A stretch of DNA of 64,000 bases, taken from assembly GCF_000172155.1 (NCBI RefSeq), contig NZ_ABIZ01000001.1, positions 5,923,105 through 5,987,104 of the forward strand, given 5' to 3'. Both the position numbers and the translations under genes were made by a program. The DNA is from Verrucomicrobium spinosum DSM 4136 = JCM 18804 (GTDB taxonomy: Bacteria > Verrucomicrobiota > Verrucomicrobiia > Verrucomicrobiales > Verrucomicrobiaceae). Positions 19,231 to 28,448 of the stretch are shown here, piece after piece (the stretch's first letter is position 1; the number at the start of each line of letters is the position of its first letter). The notes under the pieces are model-generated. The model was given only the letters and a program-made list of their open reading frames with translations, made no database searches and was not told the origin of the DNA.

Positions 19231-20577
19231 ATGAACTTTCTCAGCCGCGAAAGCACTGTCGCCCCGCCCGGCTACTCCCGCTGGATGGTGCCGCCTGCCG
19301 CCATCGCCGTGCACATGTGCATCGGCCAGGTCTATGGATTCAGCGTCTTCAATGTGCCCTTGACCAAGTTGCTCGGGGGCGATGCTTCCGTGGCTGGGGA
19401 CTGGACCATTCCGCAGGTGGGTTGGGCCTACCAGATCGCGCTGATCATGCTGGGCCTCTCCGCCGCCGTCTTCGGAAAGTGGGTGGAACGCAACGGCCCC
19501 CGCATGACGATGGTGGCCAGTGCAGCCTGCTTCTGCGGCGGGCTCCTGCTGGCGGCCCTGGGGGTGAAGCTGCACCTGCTCTGGCTCGTGCTGTTTGGCT
19601 ACGGCTTCGTGGGCGGCATCGGCATGGGCCTCGGTTACATTGGCCCCGTATCCACCTTGGTGAAGTGGTTCCCCGACCGCCCCGGCATGGCCACGGGCAT
19701 GGCCATCATGGGCTTCGGCGGCGGAGCACTCGTGGGCTCACCGCTGGCCACGGAACTGATGGCCCACTTCCGCCCCGTGAGCAGCCAGGGTGTGGCTCCC
19801 ACCTTCCTCACCATGGCAGCGATCTACGCGGTCTTCATGAGCTTCGGAGCCTGGCTGGTGAAGGTGCCCGCCGCGAACTGGAAGCCTGAGGGCTATGTCC
19901 CTCCAGTCAAGGCGCAGACCCTCGTCACCAATGCCAGCGTGGGGGTGGATCAAGCCTGGAAGACTCCCCAATTCTGGCTGCTGTGGATGGTACTGTGTCT
20001 GAACGTCAGTGCGGGCATCGGCATCCTGGGGCAAGCCTCGCTCATGTTTCAGGACATGTTTGGCGTCTCTGTCGCAGTGGGAGCTGGCTTCGTAGGCGTG
20101 CTGTCCCTCTTCAACATGGGCGGGCGTTTCATCTGGTCCTCCGTCTCCGACCTCACTGGACGCAAGGTGGTATATTGCATCTACTTCTTATTGGGTGCCG
20201 CCCTCTATGCCTCGCTCCCATTCGTCCAGAACACCGGGCAGAAGATGGTATTTGTCGCCGTGACTGCGGTGATTATTTCCATGTACGGAGGCGGCTTCGC
20301 CACCATCCCGGCTTATCTCCGAGACCTCTTCGGCACCGCCCAGGTGGGGGCCATTCACGGCCGCCTTATCACCGCTTGGTCCGCCGCCGCCGTCATCGGC
20401 CCCACTTTGATCAACTACATCTCCACGGCCAACAAGAAGGCCGGCATGCCCGCAGCGGAGGCCTACAACAGCACGCTCTATCTCATGGCCGGATTGCTTC
20501 TGCTCGGTTGCTTTTGCAATCTGCTGGTGCGCCCGGTCGATCCCAAACATCATCAACCCACTCCTCCAGCAAAATGA
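19231..20577 (+). CDS. OFA family major facilitator (oxalate/formate antiporter-like)
   Basis: The 448-residue protein has about 12 membrane helices. It has the OFA hallmarks: GQVYGFSVFNVPL in helix 1, GGIGMGLGYIGPVSTLVKWFPD with PGMATGMAIMGFGGGA in the first half, and FNMGGRFIWSSVSDLTGRK in the second. Known relatives exchange oxalate and formate or carry other small carboxylates. Its stop overlaps the start of a 43-codon gene (ATGA), which encodes the small partner often found with this carrier type. Confidence 0.87.
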   Translation: MNFLSRESTVAPPGYSRWMVPPAAIAVHMCIGQVYGFSVFNVPLTKLLGGDASVAGDWTIPQVGWAYQIALIMLGLSAAVFGKWVERNGPRMTMVASAACFCGGLLLAALGVKLHLLWLVLFGYGFVGGIGMGLGYIGPVSTLVKWFPDRPGMATGMAIMGFGGGALVGSPLATELMAHFRPVSSQGVAPTFLTMAAIYAVFMSFGAWLVKVPAANWKPEGYVPPVKAQTLVTNASVGVDQAWKTPQFWLLWMVLCLNVSAGIGILGQASLMFQDMFGVSVAVGAGFVGVLSLFNMGGRFIWSSVSDLTGRKVVYCIYFLLGAALYASLPFVQNTGQKMVFVAVTAVIISMYGGGFATIPAYLRDLFGTAQVGAIHGRLITAWSAAAVIGPTLINYISTANKKAGMPAAEAYNSTLYLMAGLLLLGCFCNLLVRPVDPKHHQPTPPAK

Positions 20578-20705
20578 AGCCCTCCCAGATAAAGGTCGTC
20601 ATCGTCTGGCTGATCGTGGCCATCCCTCTGGGCTGGGGCGTGCTGAAGTCCGTGCAGAAGGCCAGTCCTTTGTTTACTGCCGGACACGAGGCCGATGCCA
20701 AATGA
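20574..20705 (+). CDS. MFS transporter small subunit (OFA-associated micro-protein)
   Basis: The 43-residue protein starts MKPSQIKVVIVWLIVAIPLG, continues with WGVLKSVQKASPLF and ends HEADAK. It has a single membrane helix followed by a short basic then acidic tail. It overlaps the carrier stop by four bases (ATGA), so translation is coupled. Short proteins of this form accompany OFA carriers in many bacteria and are annotated as their small subunit; the exact role is not settled. Confidence 0.75.
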   Translation: MKPSQIKVVIVWLIVAIPLGWGVLKSVQKASPLFTAGHEADAK

Positions 20706-20889
20706 CCGTTGGCATCCTCTTCACTTCTTCGGTCCCGTATCAACCTCTCCTCCAGTAGCGATAGGCGATGGATTCACTCATCTCAGGTCCAGTCACGGTC
20801 CAACTCAACCTGATCTCATCCGTCAGGTTTAAAGTAGTTAGTTGGTGGTCTACTGCTTTACTGAGTCACCGAATTACCGGGTTACCGCC

Positions 20890-21414
20890 CTACCTTCCCG
20901 GCGCATACCGGTTCAGCTTCCGCTGCAGCGATCTGCGATGCACCCCCAGGATGGTGGCAGCCTTGGTGATGTTGCCTTCGCAGTCATGGAGCACGCGCTG
21001 GATGTGCTCCCACTCCACGAGATCCAAGGAAGGCACCGTAGCCGGGGCGGCCTCCGCATTGGCGGGGAGGCCCTCAATGGCAGCCACGACTTGGTCAGCG
21101 TTGACGGGCTTTGTGAGGTAATCCGCCGCCCCCACTCGCACCGCCTCCAGGGCGGTGGCGATGCTGCCATAGCCTGTCAGCACCAGGAGGCGAGCCCGAG
21201 GGGCAATCTGATGAAGAGCCTTCACCGTTTCAATGCCGGACATGCCCGGCATGCGCAGATCCACCACCGCGACATCCGGGGTCTGCTGTCGGGCCATGGT
21301 GACAGCGTCCTCCCCAGTGGGAGCCATCTGGCAGGCATAGCCCCGTCGCAAAAGCGCGCGGGAGAGCTGCTCGCGAAATGTCTCGTCGTCATCCACCAGA
21401 AGAAGGTTTTTCAT
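20890..21414 (-). CDS. regA: RegA/PrrA/ActR-like response regulator with Fis-type helix-turn-helix
   Basis: The 174-residue protein has a receiver domain (LLLVDDDE; D52 in VAVVDLRMPGMSG; K in LTKPVNADQV). A C-terminal Fis-like helix-turn-helix follows (HDCEGNITKAATILGV, HRRSLQRKLNRY). The ending is nearly the family consensus for RegA/PrrA, the output regulator for redox-controlled genes. The start is ATG 21414, four codons inside the open frame. It lies downstream of its kinase gene on the same strand with a 144-bp gap. Confidence 0.86.
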   Translation of the reverse strand: MKNLLLVDDDETFREQLSRALLRRGYACQMAPTGEDAVTMARQQTPDVAVVDLRMPGMSGIETVKALHQIAPRARLLVLTGYGSIATALEAVRVGAADYLTKPVNADQVVAAIEGLPANAEAAPATVPSLDLVEWEHIQRVLHDCEGNITKAATILGVHRRSLQRKLNRYAPGR

Positions 21415-21558
21415 CGCGAGGGTCAATCAACGAGTTCCGGGATCAAGATCAAGACCCTTATGCGCGCCGATCTCACGGGGCTCCAGCCAGCGCTTGATAC
21501 GCGTCAAAATGCCGCAGCCGCCCTCCTGGCGAAAACTCCAACTCCAAAGTCCAAATTC

Positions 21559-22809
21559 TCAGCCTGTCGCGCCTACCGGAAGGACCAGAACGAAGCGCTC
21601 CCCTCCCCCATCTGCCGGGGTGGCCGTGAGATTGCCCCCCATCTGGTGCGCCAGCAAGCGAACGAGATGCAAGCCCAGCCCCATTCCCTGGCCGGGCGAC
21701 TTGGTGGTGACAAAGGGCTCCCCAAGATGGTGCCGCATGCCTGCGGGCAGACCTGGACCATGATCGCGCACCTCAAACCGGATAGTCCCCGCCTCTGTGG
21801 TGGCTGAGATTTCCACAATCGAGGGAACAGATGCCGCCTGCAGGGCATTGCGCACCAGATTGGCCAGCGCCTCGCGAACGGCGTCCTTGGGCAGGAGAAC
21901 GGTCTGCTTGGGAGCCCAGTGGAACCGCACCCGGGCCCGATCCTCCATTCCCAATGAGGCAGAGAGAGAGCCTTCCAGTTCCTCCAGGGTGAAGGGCTCC
22001 CTAGCGCCGGACGTATCCAGGGGGCGAAGACGCTCCAAGATGGCGCGACAGCGCTCCACCTCCTGCCGGATCGTGCGGGACATCTGGACCAGATCGGCGT
22101 CTTCGGCCCCCGTCGCCTCCAACTCCAGCTCCAGTTCCCGGCTCACCAGAGCGATGGTGGAGAGCGGGGTGCCCATCTCGTGCGCCGCGCCCGCTGCCAG
22201 CGTGGCCACGGCGTGGAACCGACGCTCCTCCTCCAACCGCAGGTGAGCACGTCGGCGTTCATCCGTCTCCGCCTGAAGCTGCCGCAGCAGCCGCTGCACA
22301 AAGTGGATGAGCGTCCCGCTGACAAGCACGAAGGACGTGATGCGCCCCACCCCCAGCACCTGACCAGGCAGTGGCCCGCCTTGAATCGTGCGCAACGGGT
22401 GATGATGGGTGAAAAGGAACATCATGCACACCAGCCCGAGTCCGAGGAGCAGCCAGGCGGCCACCCGCCCCAGCGTCACGGCGGCCAGCACGGCGTTCAC
22501 CAGCAAGAAGAGGGCAAACGGATTCTGAGCGCCCCCAGTCCAGTACAGCAATCCTGCGAGCAACAGGGTGTCCCACACCATGACATGGGGTACCGCCGCA
22601 TTGATCAGCCCGCTGCCCGCCCGGCGCAGGGCCATGAGCAGCCCGTTGGTGAGCACCGTCACCGCCGGAAAAACGAGCACCGCCCCCCAGGGAATGGACA
22701 CCTCAAACTGGCTCCGCGCGACGAACAGAGCCCCCAACTGCCCCAGCACGGCCACCCAGCGCAGGCGCACCAAGGCATCGGCCGAGAACGAAGAAGGGGC
22801 GTAAGTCAT
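21559..22809 (-). CDS. regB: RegB/PrrB-like membrane redox sensor kinase
   Basis: The 416-residue protein has about six N-terminal membrane helices with GGAQNPFALFLLVNAV, which corresponds to the GGxxNPF quinone-linked motif of RegB. The H box is AAGAAHEMGTPLSTIALVS, and the ATPase domain has NLVRNALQAA, EVRDHGPGLP and GMGLGLHLVR. RegB senses the redox state of the quinone pool and phosphorylates RegA. The H box is typical and the partner regulator is adjacent, so the pair is very likely functional. The start is ATG 22809. Confidence 0.87.
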   Translation of the reverse strand: MTYAPSSFSADALVRLRWVAVLGQLGALFVARSQFEVSIPWGAVLVFPAVTVLTNGLLMALRRAGSGLINAAVPHVMVWDTLLLAGLLYWTGGAQNPFALFLLVNAVLAAVTLGRVAAWLLLGLGLVCMMFLFTHHHPLRTIQGGPLPGQVLGVGRITSFVLVSGTLIHFVQRLLRQLQAETDERRRAHLRLEEERRFHAVATLAAGAAHEMGTPLSTIALVSRELELELEATGAEDADLVQMSRTIRQEVERCRAILERLRPLDTSGAREPFTLEELEGSLSASLGMEDRARVRFHWAPKQTVLLPKDAVREALANLVRNALQAASVPSIVEISATTEAGTIRFEVRDHGPGLPAGMRHHLGEPFVTTKSPGQGMGLGLHLVRLLAHQMGGNLTATPADGGGERFVLVLPVGATG

Positions 22810-22938
22810 GCTATACACCGAGATTCCCGGCCCGGCCAATAAACCCGGCGAATGCCGACCCGCAATAATATGAATTGGCCCTTCGGCGAAGTTCGGCAAG
22901 AGTACGTAGCCTCAATCCTATTCCCGTTCACACGATCT

Positions 22939-24465
22939 ATGCCCACCAGCCCGCTCCTCGACTACATCGCCCAGACGCCCGCCGACCAGCTCGACAATGC
23001 CACGGTGGCCTACTTGGCCAATCTCACGGAAACTGCCAAGGTGGCCCCGGGTCTCGCGGGCTCGATCGTCCAGGAACTGGCCGACCAGCGCAGCCACCTG
23101 AAGCTCATCGCCAGTGAGAACTACTGCTCCCTGGCCACGCAGCTCACCATGGGCAACCTGCTCACGGACAAGTACGCCGAGGGTTTTGTTTTCTCCCGTT
23201 TCTATGCCGGCTGTGACAACGTGGACCAGATCGAAGACTACGCCTGCCAGCAGGCGAAGCAGCTTTTTGGCGTGGAGCACGCCTATGTGCAGCCCCACAG
23301 CGGTGCGGATGCCAACATGGTCGCCTACTGGGCCATTCTGAGCGCCCGCGTGGTCACCCCGAAACTGGCCGAGATGGGTGAGCCCAATCCGAGCAAGCTG
23401 AGCGTGGAAGACTGGAACAAGGTCCGCGCCATCACCGGCAACCAGAAGCTCCTGGGACTGGACTACTACTCAGGCGGCCACCTCACCCACGGCTATCGCC
23501 ACAACCTCTCCGCACAGATGTTTGAGGCCCACTCCTATGCCGTGGACAAGGCCACCGGCCTCCTGGACTACGATGCGATCGAGAAGCAGGCAGAGGAAAT
23601 CAAGCCGCTCATCCTTCTCACCGGCTACAGCGCCTACCCGCGCAAGATCAACTTCCGCCGCATGCGTGAGATCGCCGACAAGGTCGGTGCCGTCTTCATG
23701 GTGGACATGGCCCACTTCGCCGGCCTCGTGGCCGGTGGCGTGTTCAGTGGCGACTTCAATCCCGCTCCTTTTGCTCACGTTCTGACCACCACCACGCACA
23801 AGACCCTGCGCGGCCCCCGTGGCGGCATGGTGATGTGCACCAAGGAATTCGCCGAGTACGTGGACAAGGGCTGCCCCCTTGTGCTGGGCGGTCCCCTGCC
23901 CCACGTCATGGCTGCCAAAGGCGTGGCCTTTACCGAGGCCAACCAGCCCGAGTTCAAGGAGTACGCCGCCAAGATCGTGGAGAACTCCCAGGCCCTCGCT
24001 GAGGCCCTCGTCGCCGAAGGCATGACCATTCCCACCGGCGGCACGGACAACCACCTCCTGCTCATCGACGTGCGCTCCTTCGGCCTCACCGGCCGCCAGG
24101 CAGAGACGGCGGTGCGCCGCTGCGGCATCACCCTGAACCGCAACTCCCTCCCCTTCGACCCCAACGGCCCCTGGTACACCAGCGGTCTTCGTGTCGGCAC
24201 CCCGGCCATCACCACGCTGGGCATGGGCCCGGCCGAGATGAAGGAGATCGCCGCCGTGCTGAAACTCATCCTCAGCAACACCGAGGCCGACATCGTGAAG
24301 GCCGAGGGCAAACCCGACGCCCGCAGCAAGGCCAAGTTCACCATCAAGCCCGAGGCTGAGAAGGAAGCCCAGGACCGCATCCACGCCCTGCTTTCCCGCT
24401 TCCCCGTTTATCCGAATCTCGACCTGGGCCTGCTGCAGAAGCACTTTGCCCCGGCCGCGGCCTAG
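22939..24465 (+). CDS. glyA: Serine hydroxymethyltransferase, long form
   Basis: The 508-residue protein has the PLP lysine in [14 protein letters not shown] (K288). Other SHMT landmarks are [47 protein letters not shown] and [25 protein letters not shown]. It converts serine and tetrahydrofolate to glycine and methylene-tetrahydrofolate. It is about 80 residues longer than the usual bacterial enzyme (about 420), with an N-terminal extension and an internal insert after [13 protein letters not shown]. Long forms are known in Chlamydiae and relatives, which suits the phylum. The ATG at 22939 is preferred; the frame is open to 22852. Confidence 0.95.
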   Translation: MPTSPLLDYIAQTPADQLDNATVAYLANLTETAKVAPGLAGSIVQELADQRSHLKLIASENYCSLATQLTMGNLLTDKYAEGFVFSRFYAGCDNVDQIEDYACQQAKQLFGVEHAYVQPHSGADANMVAYWAILSARVVTPKLAEMGEPNPSKLSVEDWNKVRAITGNQKLLGLDYYSGGHLTHGYRHNLSAQMFEAHSYAVDKATGLLDYDAIEKQAEEIKPLILLTGYSAYPRKINFRRMREIADKVGAVFMVDMAHFAGLVAGGVFSGDFNPAPFAHVLTTTTHKTLRGPRGGMVMCTKEFAEYVDKGCPLVLGGPLPHVMAAKGVAFTEANQPEFKEYAAKIVENSQALAEALVAEGMTIPTGGTDNHLLLIDVRSFGLTGRQAETAVRRCGITLNRNSLPFDPNGPWYTSGLRVGTPAITTLGMGPAEMKEIAAVLKLILSNTEADIVKAEGKPDARSKAKFTIKPEAEKEAQDRIHALLSRFPVYPNLDLGLLQKHFAPAAA

Positions 24466-24484
24466 TCCAGACAATCTCCGTTGC

Positions 24485-25153
24485 ATGGAGTTGCAGTTTA
24501 CAGATCGTGAGAAGCTCCGGCCGCCCATCGAGGGCGGCCGGGTGCTTTTGCACTCCTGCTGCGCCCCCTGCTCCGGAGAGGTCATGGAGGCCATCGCCGC
24601 CTCTGGCATTGAGTTTTCGATCTACTTCTACAATCCCAACATCCACCCGCGTGAGGAGTATGAGCTGCGCAAACAGGAGAACATCCGGTTCGCGGAGAAA
24701 CACTCCATCCCGTTTGTGGATGCGGACTATGACAAGGACAACTGGTTCCAGCGTGTGAAGGGTCTGGAATGGGAGCCCGAGCGGGGAGCCCGCTGCACCG
24801 CGTGTTTTGACATGCGTTTCGAGCGGACGGCCCTCTATGCCCACGAGCACGGCTATCCAGTGATCACCAGCTGTCTGGGCATCTCCCGTTGGAAGAACCT
24901 GGCTCAGATCAACGACTGCGGCGTCCGCGCCTCCGCCCGCTACCCAGGGATGAAGTACTGGGAGATCAACTGGCGAAAGAAAGGCGGCTCCAGCCGCATG
25001 CTGGAGATATCCAAGGAAGAGCGCTTCTACCAGCAGGAATACTGCGGCTGCATCTACTCCCTGCGGGATACGAACAAACACCGCCTGGCCCAGGGCAGGT
25101 TAAAGATCGTGCTGGGGGAGAAATACTATGGCCCCGAAAGCACCGGGGAGTAA
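24485..25153 (+). CDS. queH: Epoxyqueuosine reductase QueH
   Basis: The 222-residue protein has the Cys clusters of Que[26 protein letters not shown] and [18 protein letters not shown] and [12 protein letters not shown] also fit the family. QueH (DUF208) reduces epoxyqueuosine to queuosine in tRNA using iron and an iron-sulfur cluster, and replaces QueG. It begins 19 bp after the glyA stop, so the two may be co-transcribed. The start at 24485 is fixed by the first family residues MELQFTD. Confidence 0.92.
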   Translation: MELQFTDREKLRPPIEGGRVLLHSCCAPCSGEVMEAIAASGIEFSIYFYNPNIHPREEYELRKQENIRFAEKHSIPFVDADYDKDNWFQRVKGLEWEPERGARCTACFDMRFERTALYAHEHGYPVITSCLGISRWKNLAQINDCGVRASARYPGMKYWEINWRKKGGSSRMLEISKEERFYQQEYCGCIYSLRDTNKHRLAQGRLKIVLGEKYYGPESTGE

Positions 25154-25469
25154 GGGGGGAATGCGAGATGGCGAAGGCGGAAGGCGGAATGTTTTTTGAA
25201 GCGTAAGGACACCACAAGGGCCATGGAATGTTCGGCGAAGCATCCGTCTCAGTTCGTTCGTCACGCCCCACTGACGGGTAACAGGAAGCCCCTGTCCCGG
25301 AGGGACGCCAAATCGCCTCAAAATATCACATCAGTCCGCAGTCGATCCACTCATCGGCAAGTAGATGTCTAAGGGCTTGCTCCCGCCAGGCCTCGCGGCA
25401 ATAGGGCACCCCTTGGGCACTTGGCAGCACTCCACGTGCAAAACATCGCATACCGGGAAGCTAGTGCCT

Positions 25470-25629
25470 CCTCACGTCGACAACTACGACCGGTGTTGTT
25501 GGCCTCATGGCAGAGGGCATCCTCAAACACCCTCTGTCTCCGCGCCCCCCCGATGGCTCCCGCCACAACTCCCACCCACTGGTATTTGATCACCAACCAC
25601 TCAGCGCCCCTGTAGTTGTTGACGTGAGG
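25470..25629. repeat. Candidate MITE-like element with 18-bp inverted ends
   Basis: CCTCACGTCGACAACTAC at 25470-25487 is matched inversely by GTAGTTGTTGACGTGAGG at 25612-25629, with one mismatch in 18. The 124 bp between are not coding in any convincing way. It is either a non-autonomous mobile element or a large RNA stem. Confidence 0.55.
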
Positions 25630-25705
25630 ATAACGGACCAACCGCGCGCGTTTTTGGGTGGATGCCAAGGAACCAGCCTTGAGGCGACCGCCCCAGATCG
25701 AAGCT

Positions 25706-25770
25706 GATCCCCAGCGGGGATCTCTAACACAGCCCAACGTTGGACGAGCCCTAAGCGAGTCAACGTTGGG
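25706..25770. repeat. Palindrome cluster with dispersed-repeat copy
   Basis: GATCCCC-AGC-GGGGATC is a perfect 7-bp-arm palindrome at 25706-25722. Next to it, 25722-25748 is the second copy of the repeat at 16727-16754, and CAACGTTGGG recurs again at 25761-25770. Confidence 0.65.
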
Positions 25771-25882
25771 TACCCCCAGCAGAGGAGGATCAGGTGGGAA
25801 GGCCGACAGCATCCGATTCCTCCCCACCGCCATCAACACCTCCACGTCAGTTGGGCCTGATGTCATGCCCTGACTGACGTTC

Positions 25883-26011
25883 GCGGCAAGATGCCGCAAA
25901 CAGCACGCAGGATGCGTGTGCTCCCCGAGCTTCCCGGGCACAGGCCATCTGAAGCCTGTCAGTCTATGCTTCCCCCCAGTTTCCTTGGCAGGCACTAGCT
26001 GAAGCGTCTGC
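25883..26011. repeat. Array of short palindromes (REP-like hairpins)
   Basis: Successive stems are GCGGC-AAGAT-GCCGC (25883-25897), CACGC-AGGAT-GCGTG (25904-25918), CCCG...CGGG (25924-25938), ACAGGC-N8-GCCTGT (25940-25959), and an imperfect GCAG...CTGC (25988-26011). Loops 1 and 2 share a RGGAT/AAGAT pattern, and loops 4 and 5 share CTGAAGC. Confidence 0.55.
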
Positions 26012-26051
26012 AAGCTACTCCTTCAAGCCTTCCGTCGCCAGCAGCCCCTGC

Positions 26052-26567
26052 TCAGCCCTCCTGCGGCCGGTCCACCATGAGCGACTTCCGCACTTCCTGC
26101 AGACAGCGGATCCACACCCCACTGCTCAGCGGGACGTAGTAGCTCTTGCCATCAGAGCGGGTCACGATGTCAAAAATGTTGCTGGGCTGCTGCACGAGCT
26201 CATCATAGATCCCGCTGAGAAAGACGCCCTCCACGGTTTTAGGAAACTTCGCACGATACTCCAGGTCAGAAGCTTCTTTGATAGCCTCATCAATCACAAT
26301 GACCAGGGATGAAAGCGGCAGGCCCACTCCGCTTTTGTTGGCCTCTGCCAGAGCCTCGCCAAGCAGAACCCCCAGCTTGCGGATGACCGGACCCAGATCG
26401 CGTCGGGACACAGGACGAGCCTCTTCCTCCATCACATCCTTGTCGGACTTCACGGCGGCGGGAGCCAGGGAATGGAGGTGTCTGTCGGAGCTCACGGGAG
26501 TGGGGGTTTGAGGCGGAGCGGAGGTGCCACAAAGACCCGGAGAGGGTCGTGGGAGGGACAACTCCAT
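26052..26567 (-). CDS. Conserved-looking soluble protein, unknown function
   Basis: The 171-residue protein has a Pro-rich N-terminus and a helical body (DLGPVIRKLGVLLGEALAEA; VIVIDEAIKEASDLEYRA). A beta-rich end follows (IFDIVTRSDGKSYYVPLSSG). No family is recognised, and there is no signal peptide or membrane segment. The ATG at 26567 is used; an in-frame GTG lies ten codons upstream. It is the last gene before the palindrome-rich region and 54 bp downstream of a LysR regulator gene on the same strand. Confidence 0.5.
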   Translation of the reverse strand: MELSLPRPSPGLCGTSAPPQTPTPVSSDRHLHSLAPAAVKSDKDVMEEEARPVSRRDLGPVIRKLGVLLGEALAEANKSGVGLPLSSLVIVIDEAIKEASDLEYRAKFPKTVEGVFLSGIYDELVQQPSNIFDIVTRSDGKSYYVPLSSGVWIRCLQEVRKSLMVDRPQEG

Positions 26568-26621
26568 GTGCCTGGACTGTCCGAATTGTACCAGCACCGT
26601 GCCGAAAGTTGAACTTCACCG

Positions 26622-27575
26622 TTACCTGCGGGAGCCGGGAGGACAGGGGTCGGACGACTCGACAAGCAGGCTCAGAAATTCCTTTATGGTACTGGGCGGG
26701 GAACCGCTGCGCCGACAGGCAAAAGCATGCTGTAGCCTTGGGACCGGCCGGGACAATTTTAAAAACACCACGCCATGGGTGATGATGCGCCCCGCCCCCT
26801 CCGGCACCAGAGTGATGCCGCTTCCCACGGCGACCATGGCCAGGATGGCGGTGACGCGTTCCGACTCCTGAACGATCCGCACCGGGCCCAAGCCGGTCTG
26901 CGCACAGAGCCCGGCAAACTGCTGACGGAAAGCCGGCGCAGCCTCCCGGGAAACCATGACCCAAGGCTGACCACGGAGAGCCTTCCACGAAACTCCCGTG
27001 CGCGCCCCTGCCGCAGCCCCCGCAGCGAGGGGATGCCCCTCAGGCACCCCGAGGAGCAACTCCTCCTCCCGCCACAGGATGAGTTCCAGCTCCCTCGGGA
27101 CCTTCTGGGGGCGTGCCCCAATGAATCCACCATCCAGCTCGTCAGATAGAATAGCCTCCACCTGGTCAGCGGGTGCCAGATCGGTGACTTCCAAGTGACA
27201 CTTTGGGTGGGTCTCCCGGAACTTCTGGAACAGTCGAACAAGAGGCTCATCCAGCAAGGCCCCGACGAATGCCAGACGGAGCCGTTCCGTCACCCCCTCT
27301 CTGGCGAGTCGCAAACTCGCGGCTGCCCGATCCAGCATGACCAGGGCCGCACGGGCATCCTCCAGATACCGGCGACCCGGCTCAGTGAGTGAGACCGAGT
27401 GAGTGTCCCGCTCCAGCAGCCGGCAACCCACTCTCCCCTCCAGCGCCTGAATGTGCCGCGTGAGGGGCGGCTGGGACAGCCCTAGACTCCGGGCCGCACG
27501 GGAGAAGTTCAAATGCTCTGCCACCGCCACGAAGCACTCCAGCTCCCGCATTTCCGGCCGTTCCAACCTCGTCAT
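26622..27575 (-). CDS. LysR-type transcriptional regulator
   Basis: The 317-residue protein has the LysR helix-turn-helix (MRELECFVAVAEHLNFSRAA, SLGLSQPPLTRHIQALEGRVG, LLERDTHSVSLTEPG). A periplasmic-binding-protein-like effector domain follows (LRLAFVGAL, DELDGGFIGARP, EGHPLAAG). The C-terminal end is basic. It diverges from the methyltransferase gene, with a 120-bp gap holding a palindrome, so it may control that gene and itself. The start could be ATG 27551 rather than 27575. The effector is unknown. Confidence 0.9.
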   Translation of the reverse strand: MTRLERPEMRELECFVAVAEHLNFSRAARSLGLSQPPLTRHIQALEGRVGCRLLERDTHSVSLTEPGRRYLEDARAALVMLDRAAASLRLAREGVTERLRLAFVGALLDEPLVRLFQKFRETHPKCHLEVTDLAPADQVEAILSDELDGGFIGARPQKVPRELELILWREEELLLGVPEGHPLAAGAAAGARTGVSWKALRGQPWVMVSREAAPAFRQQFAGLCAQTGLGPVRIVQESERVTAILAMVAVGSGITLVPEGAGRIITHGVVFLKLSRPVPRLQHAFACRRSGSPPSTIKEFLSLLVESSDPCPPGSRR

Positions 27576-27585
27576 ACGCAGATAG

Positions 27586-27598
27586 TATCACCATGATA
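27586..27598. promoter_or_regulatory. Candidate LysR operator (TATCA-CCA-TGATA)
   Basis: A perfect 5-bp-arm inverted repeat lies 10 bp upstream of the LysR start and about 100 bp upstream of the divergent methyltransferase start. It has the T-N11-A form common for LysR boxes. Function is inferred from position. Confidence 0.5.
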
Positions 27599-27695
27599 GA
27601 GTCATAGCAATTCCACATCACAAGATGCGGTGCAGCATACCAGTGGGCATTGGATACCCCCCTTGAACCGCCCCCCCTCTCCACTCCTTCCTTCC

Positions 27696-28436
27696 ATGCA
27701 TCCTCACCCCTCATCCCCCACCCCACTGGCAGAAAAATCCACCCTGGAGGAGATCCGCAACCGCTTTGATCATGATGTGGAGCGGTTCAGCAGGCTGGAA
27801 ACCGGCCAGCAGGCCACGGTGGATGCACCGCTGGTGCTGGAGCTGATTGCAAAGGTGGCGGGCAGTCACCTGCAGACAGGTGATTCCCTGTTGGATCTGG
27901 GTTGCGGAGCGGGGAATATGACGTTGCGCATCATGCAGGAGACGGGCCCTCTGCACTGCCATCTGGTGGACTTGAGCCAGCCCATGCTGACCCGGGCGCT
28001 GGACCGCGCCACGGCAGCGAACGCCGCCAGCGTGCACCCCACCCAAGCAGACTTGCGAACGCTGGAGTTCGAGGCATTACAATTCGATGCGGTGGTGGCT
28101 GGCGCAGTGTTGCATCATTTGCGAGACGACGCAGACTGGGAACACGTGTTCCGCCAAATCCGCCGGTGGCTGAAGCCAGGCGGACGCCTGTATGTGGCCG
28201 ACCTCATCACCTTTGACGACCCCACCATCCAGAGAATCATGTGGGACCGCTACGGCGAACACCTCACCGGTCTGGGCGGCACAGGTTACCGGGACAAGGT
28301 CTTCGCCTACATCGACAAGGAGGACACTCCAAGATCCCTGCCCTATCAGTTGAACCTGTGCCGCAAGGCGGGGTTCACCTCATGGGAGGTGCTGCACCGC
28401 AACGGCGTCTTCGCCTGCTATTTGGCAGAAGTGTAG
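27696..28436 (+). CDS. Class I SAM-dependent methyltransferase
   Basis: The 246-residue protein has the SAM-binding motif LLDLGCGAGNMTLRI, an acidic strand end (HLVDLSQPML), QADLRTLEF and FDAVVAGAVLHHL. The later part reads RQIRRWLKPGGRLYVADLITFDD. This is the small-molecule methyltransferase type (Methyltransf_11/25). The substrate is unknown. It is divergent from a LysR regulator. Its stop lies 12 bp from that of the converging FeoB-like gene. Confidence 0.88.
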   Translation: MHPHPSSPTPLAEKSTLEEIRNRFDHDVERFSRLETGQQATVDAPLVLELIAKVAGSHLQTGDSLLDLGCGAGNMTLRIMQETGPLHCHLVDLSQPMLTRALDRATAANAASVHPTQADLRTLEFEALQFDAVVAGAVLHHLRDDADWEHVFRQIRRWLKPGGRLYVADLITFDDPTIQRIMWDRYGEHLTGLGGTGYRDKVFAYIDKEDTPRSLPYQLNLCRKAGFTSWEVLHRNGVFACYLAEV

Positions 28437-28448
28437 CGCATCAGCACA

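Larger units (their letters stand above)
25154..26051. other. Large intergenic region, no convincing gene, rich in palindromes
   Basis: About 900 bp between queH and the next gene. Frames on both strands are Arg/Ser/Pro-rich and lack any family motif. The region holds a long inverted repeat (25470-25629), a copy of a dispersed repeat and nearby palindromes (25706-25770), and a run of short hairpins (25883-26011). These look like repeat elements or structured RNA rather than coding sequence. Confidence 0.7.

Noticed and set aside
25369..26013. A 214-codon minus-strand open frame in the gene-free region
   Set aside because: It runs through palindromes and repeats, has odd composition and no family motif; read here as repeat DNA.
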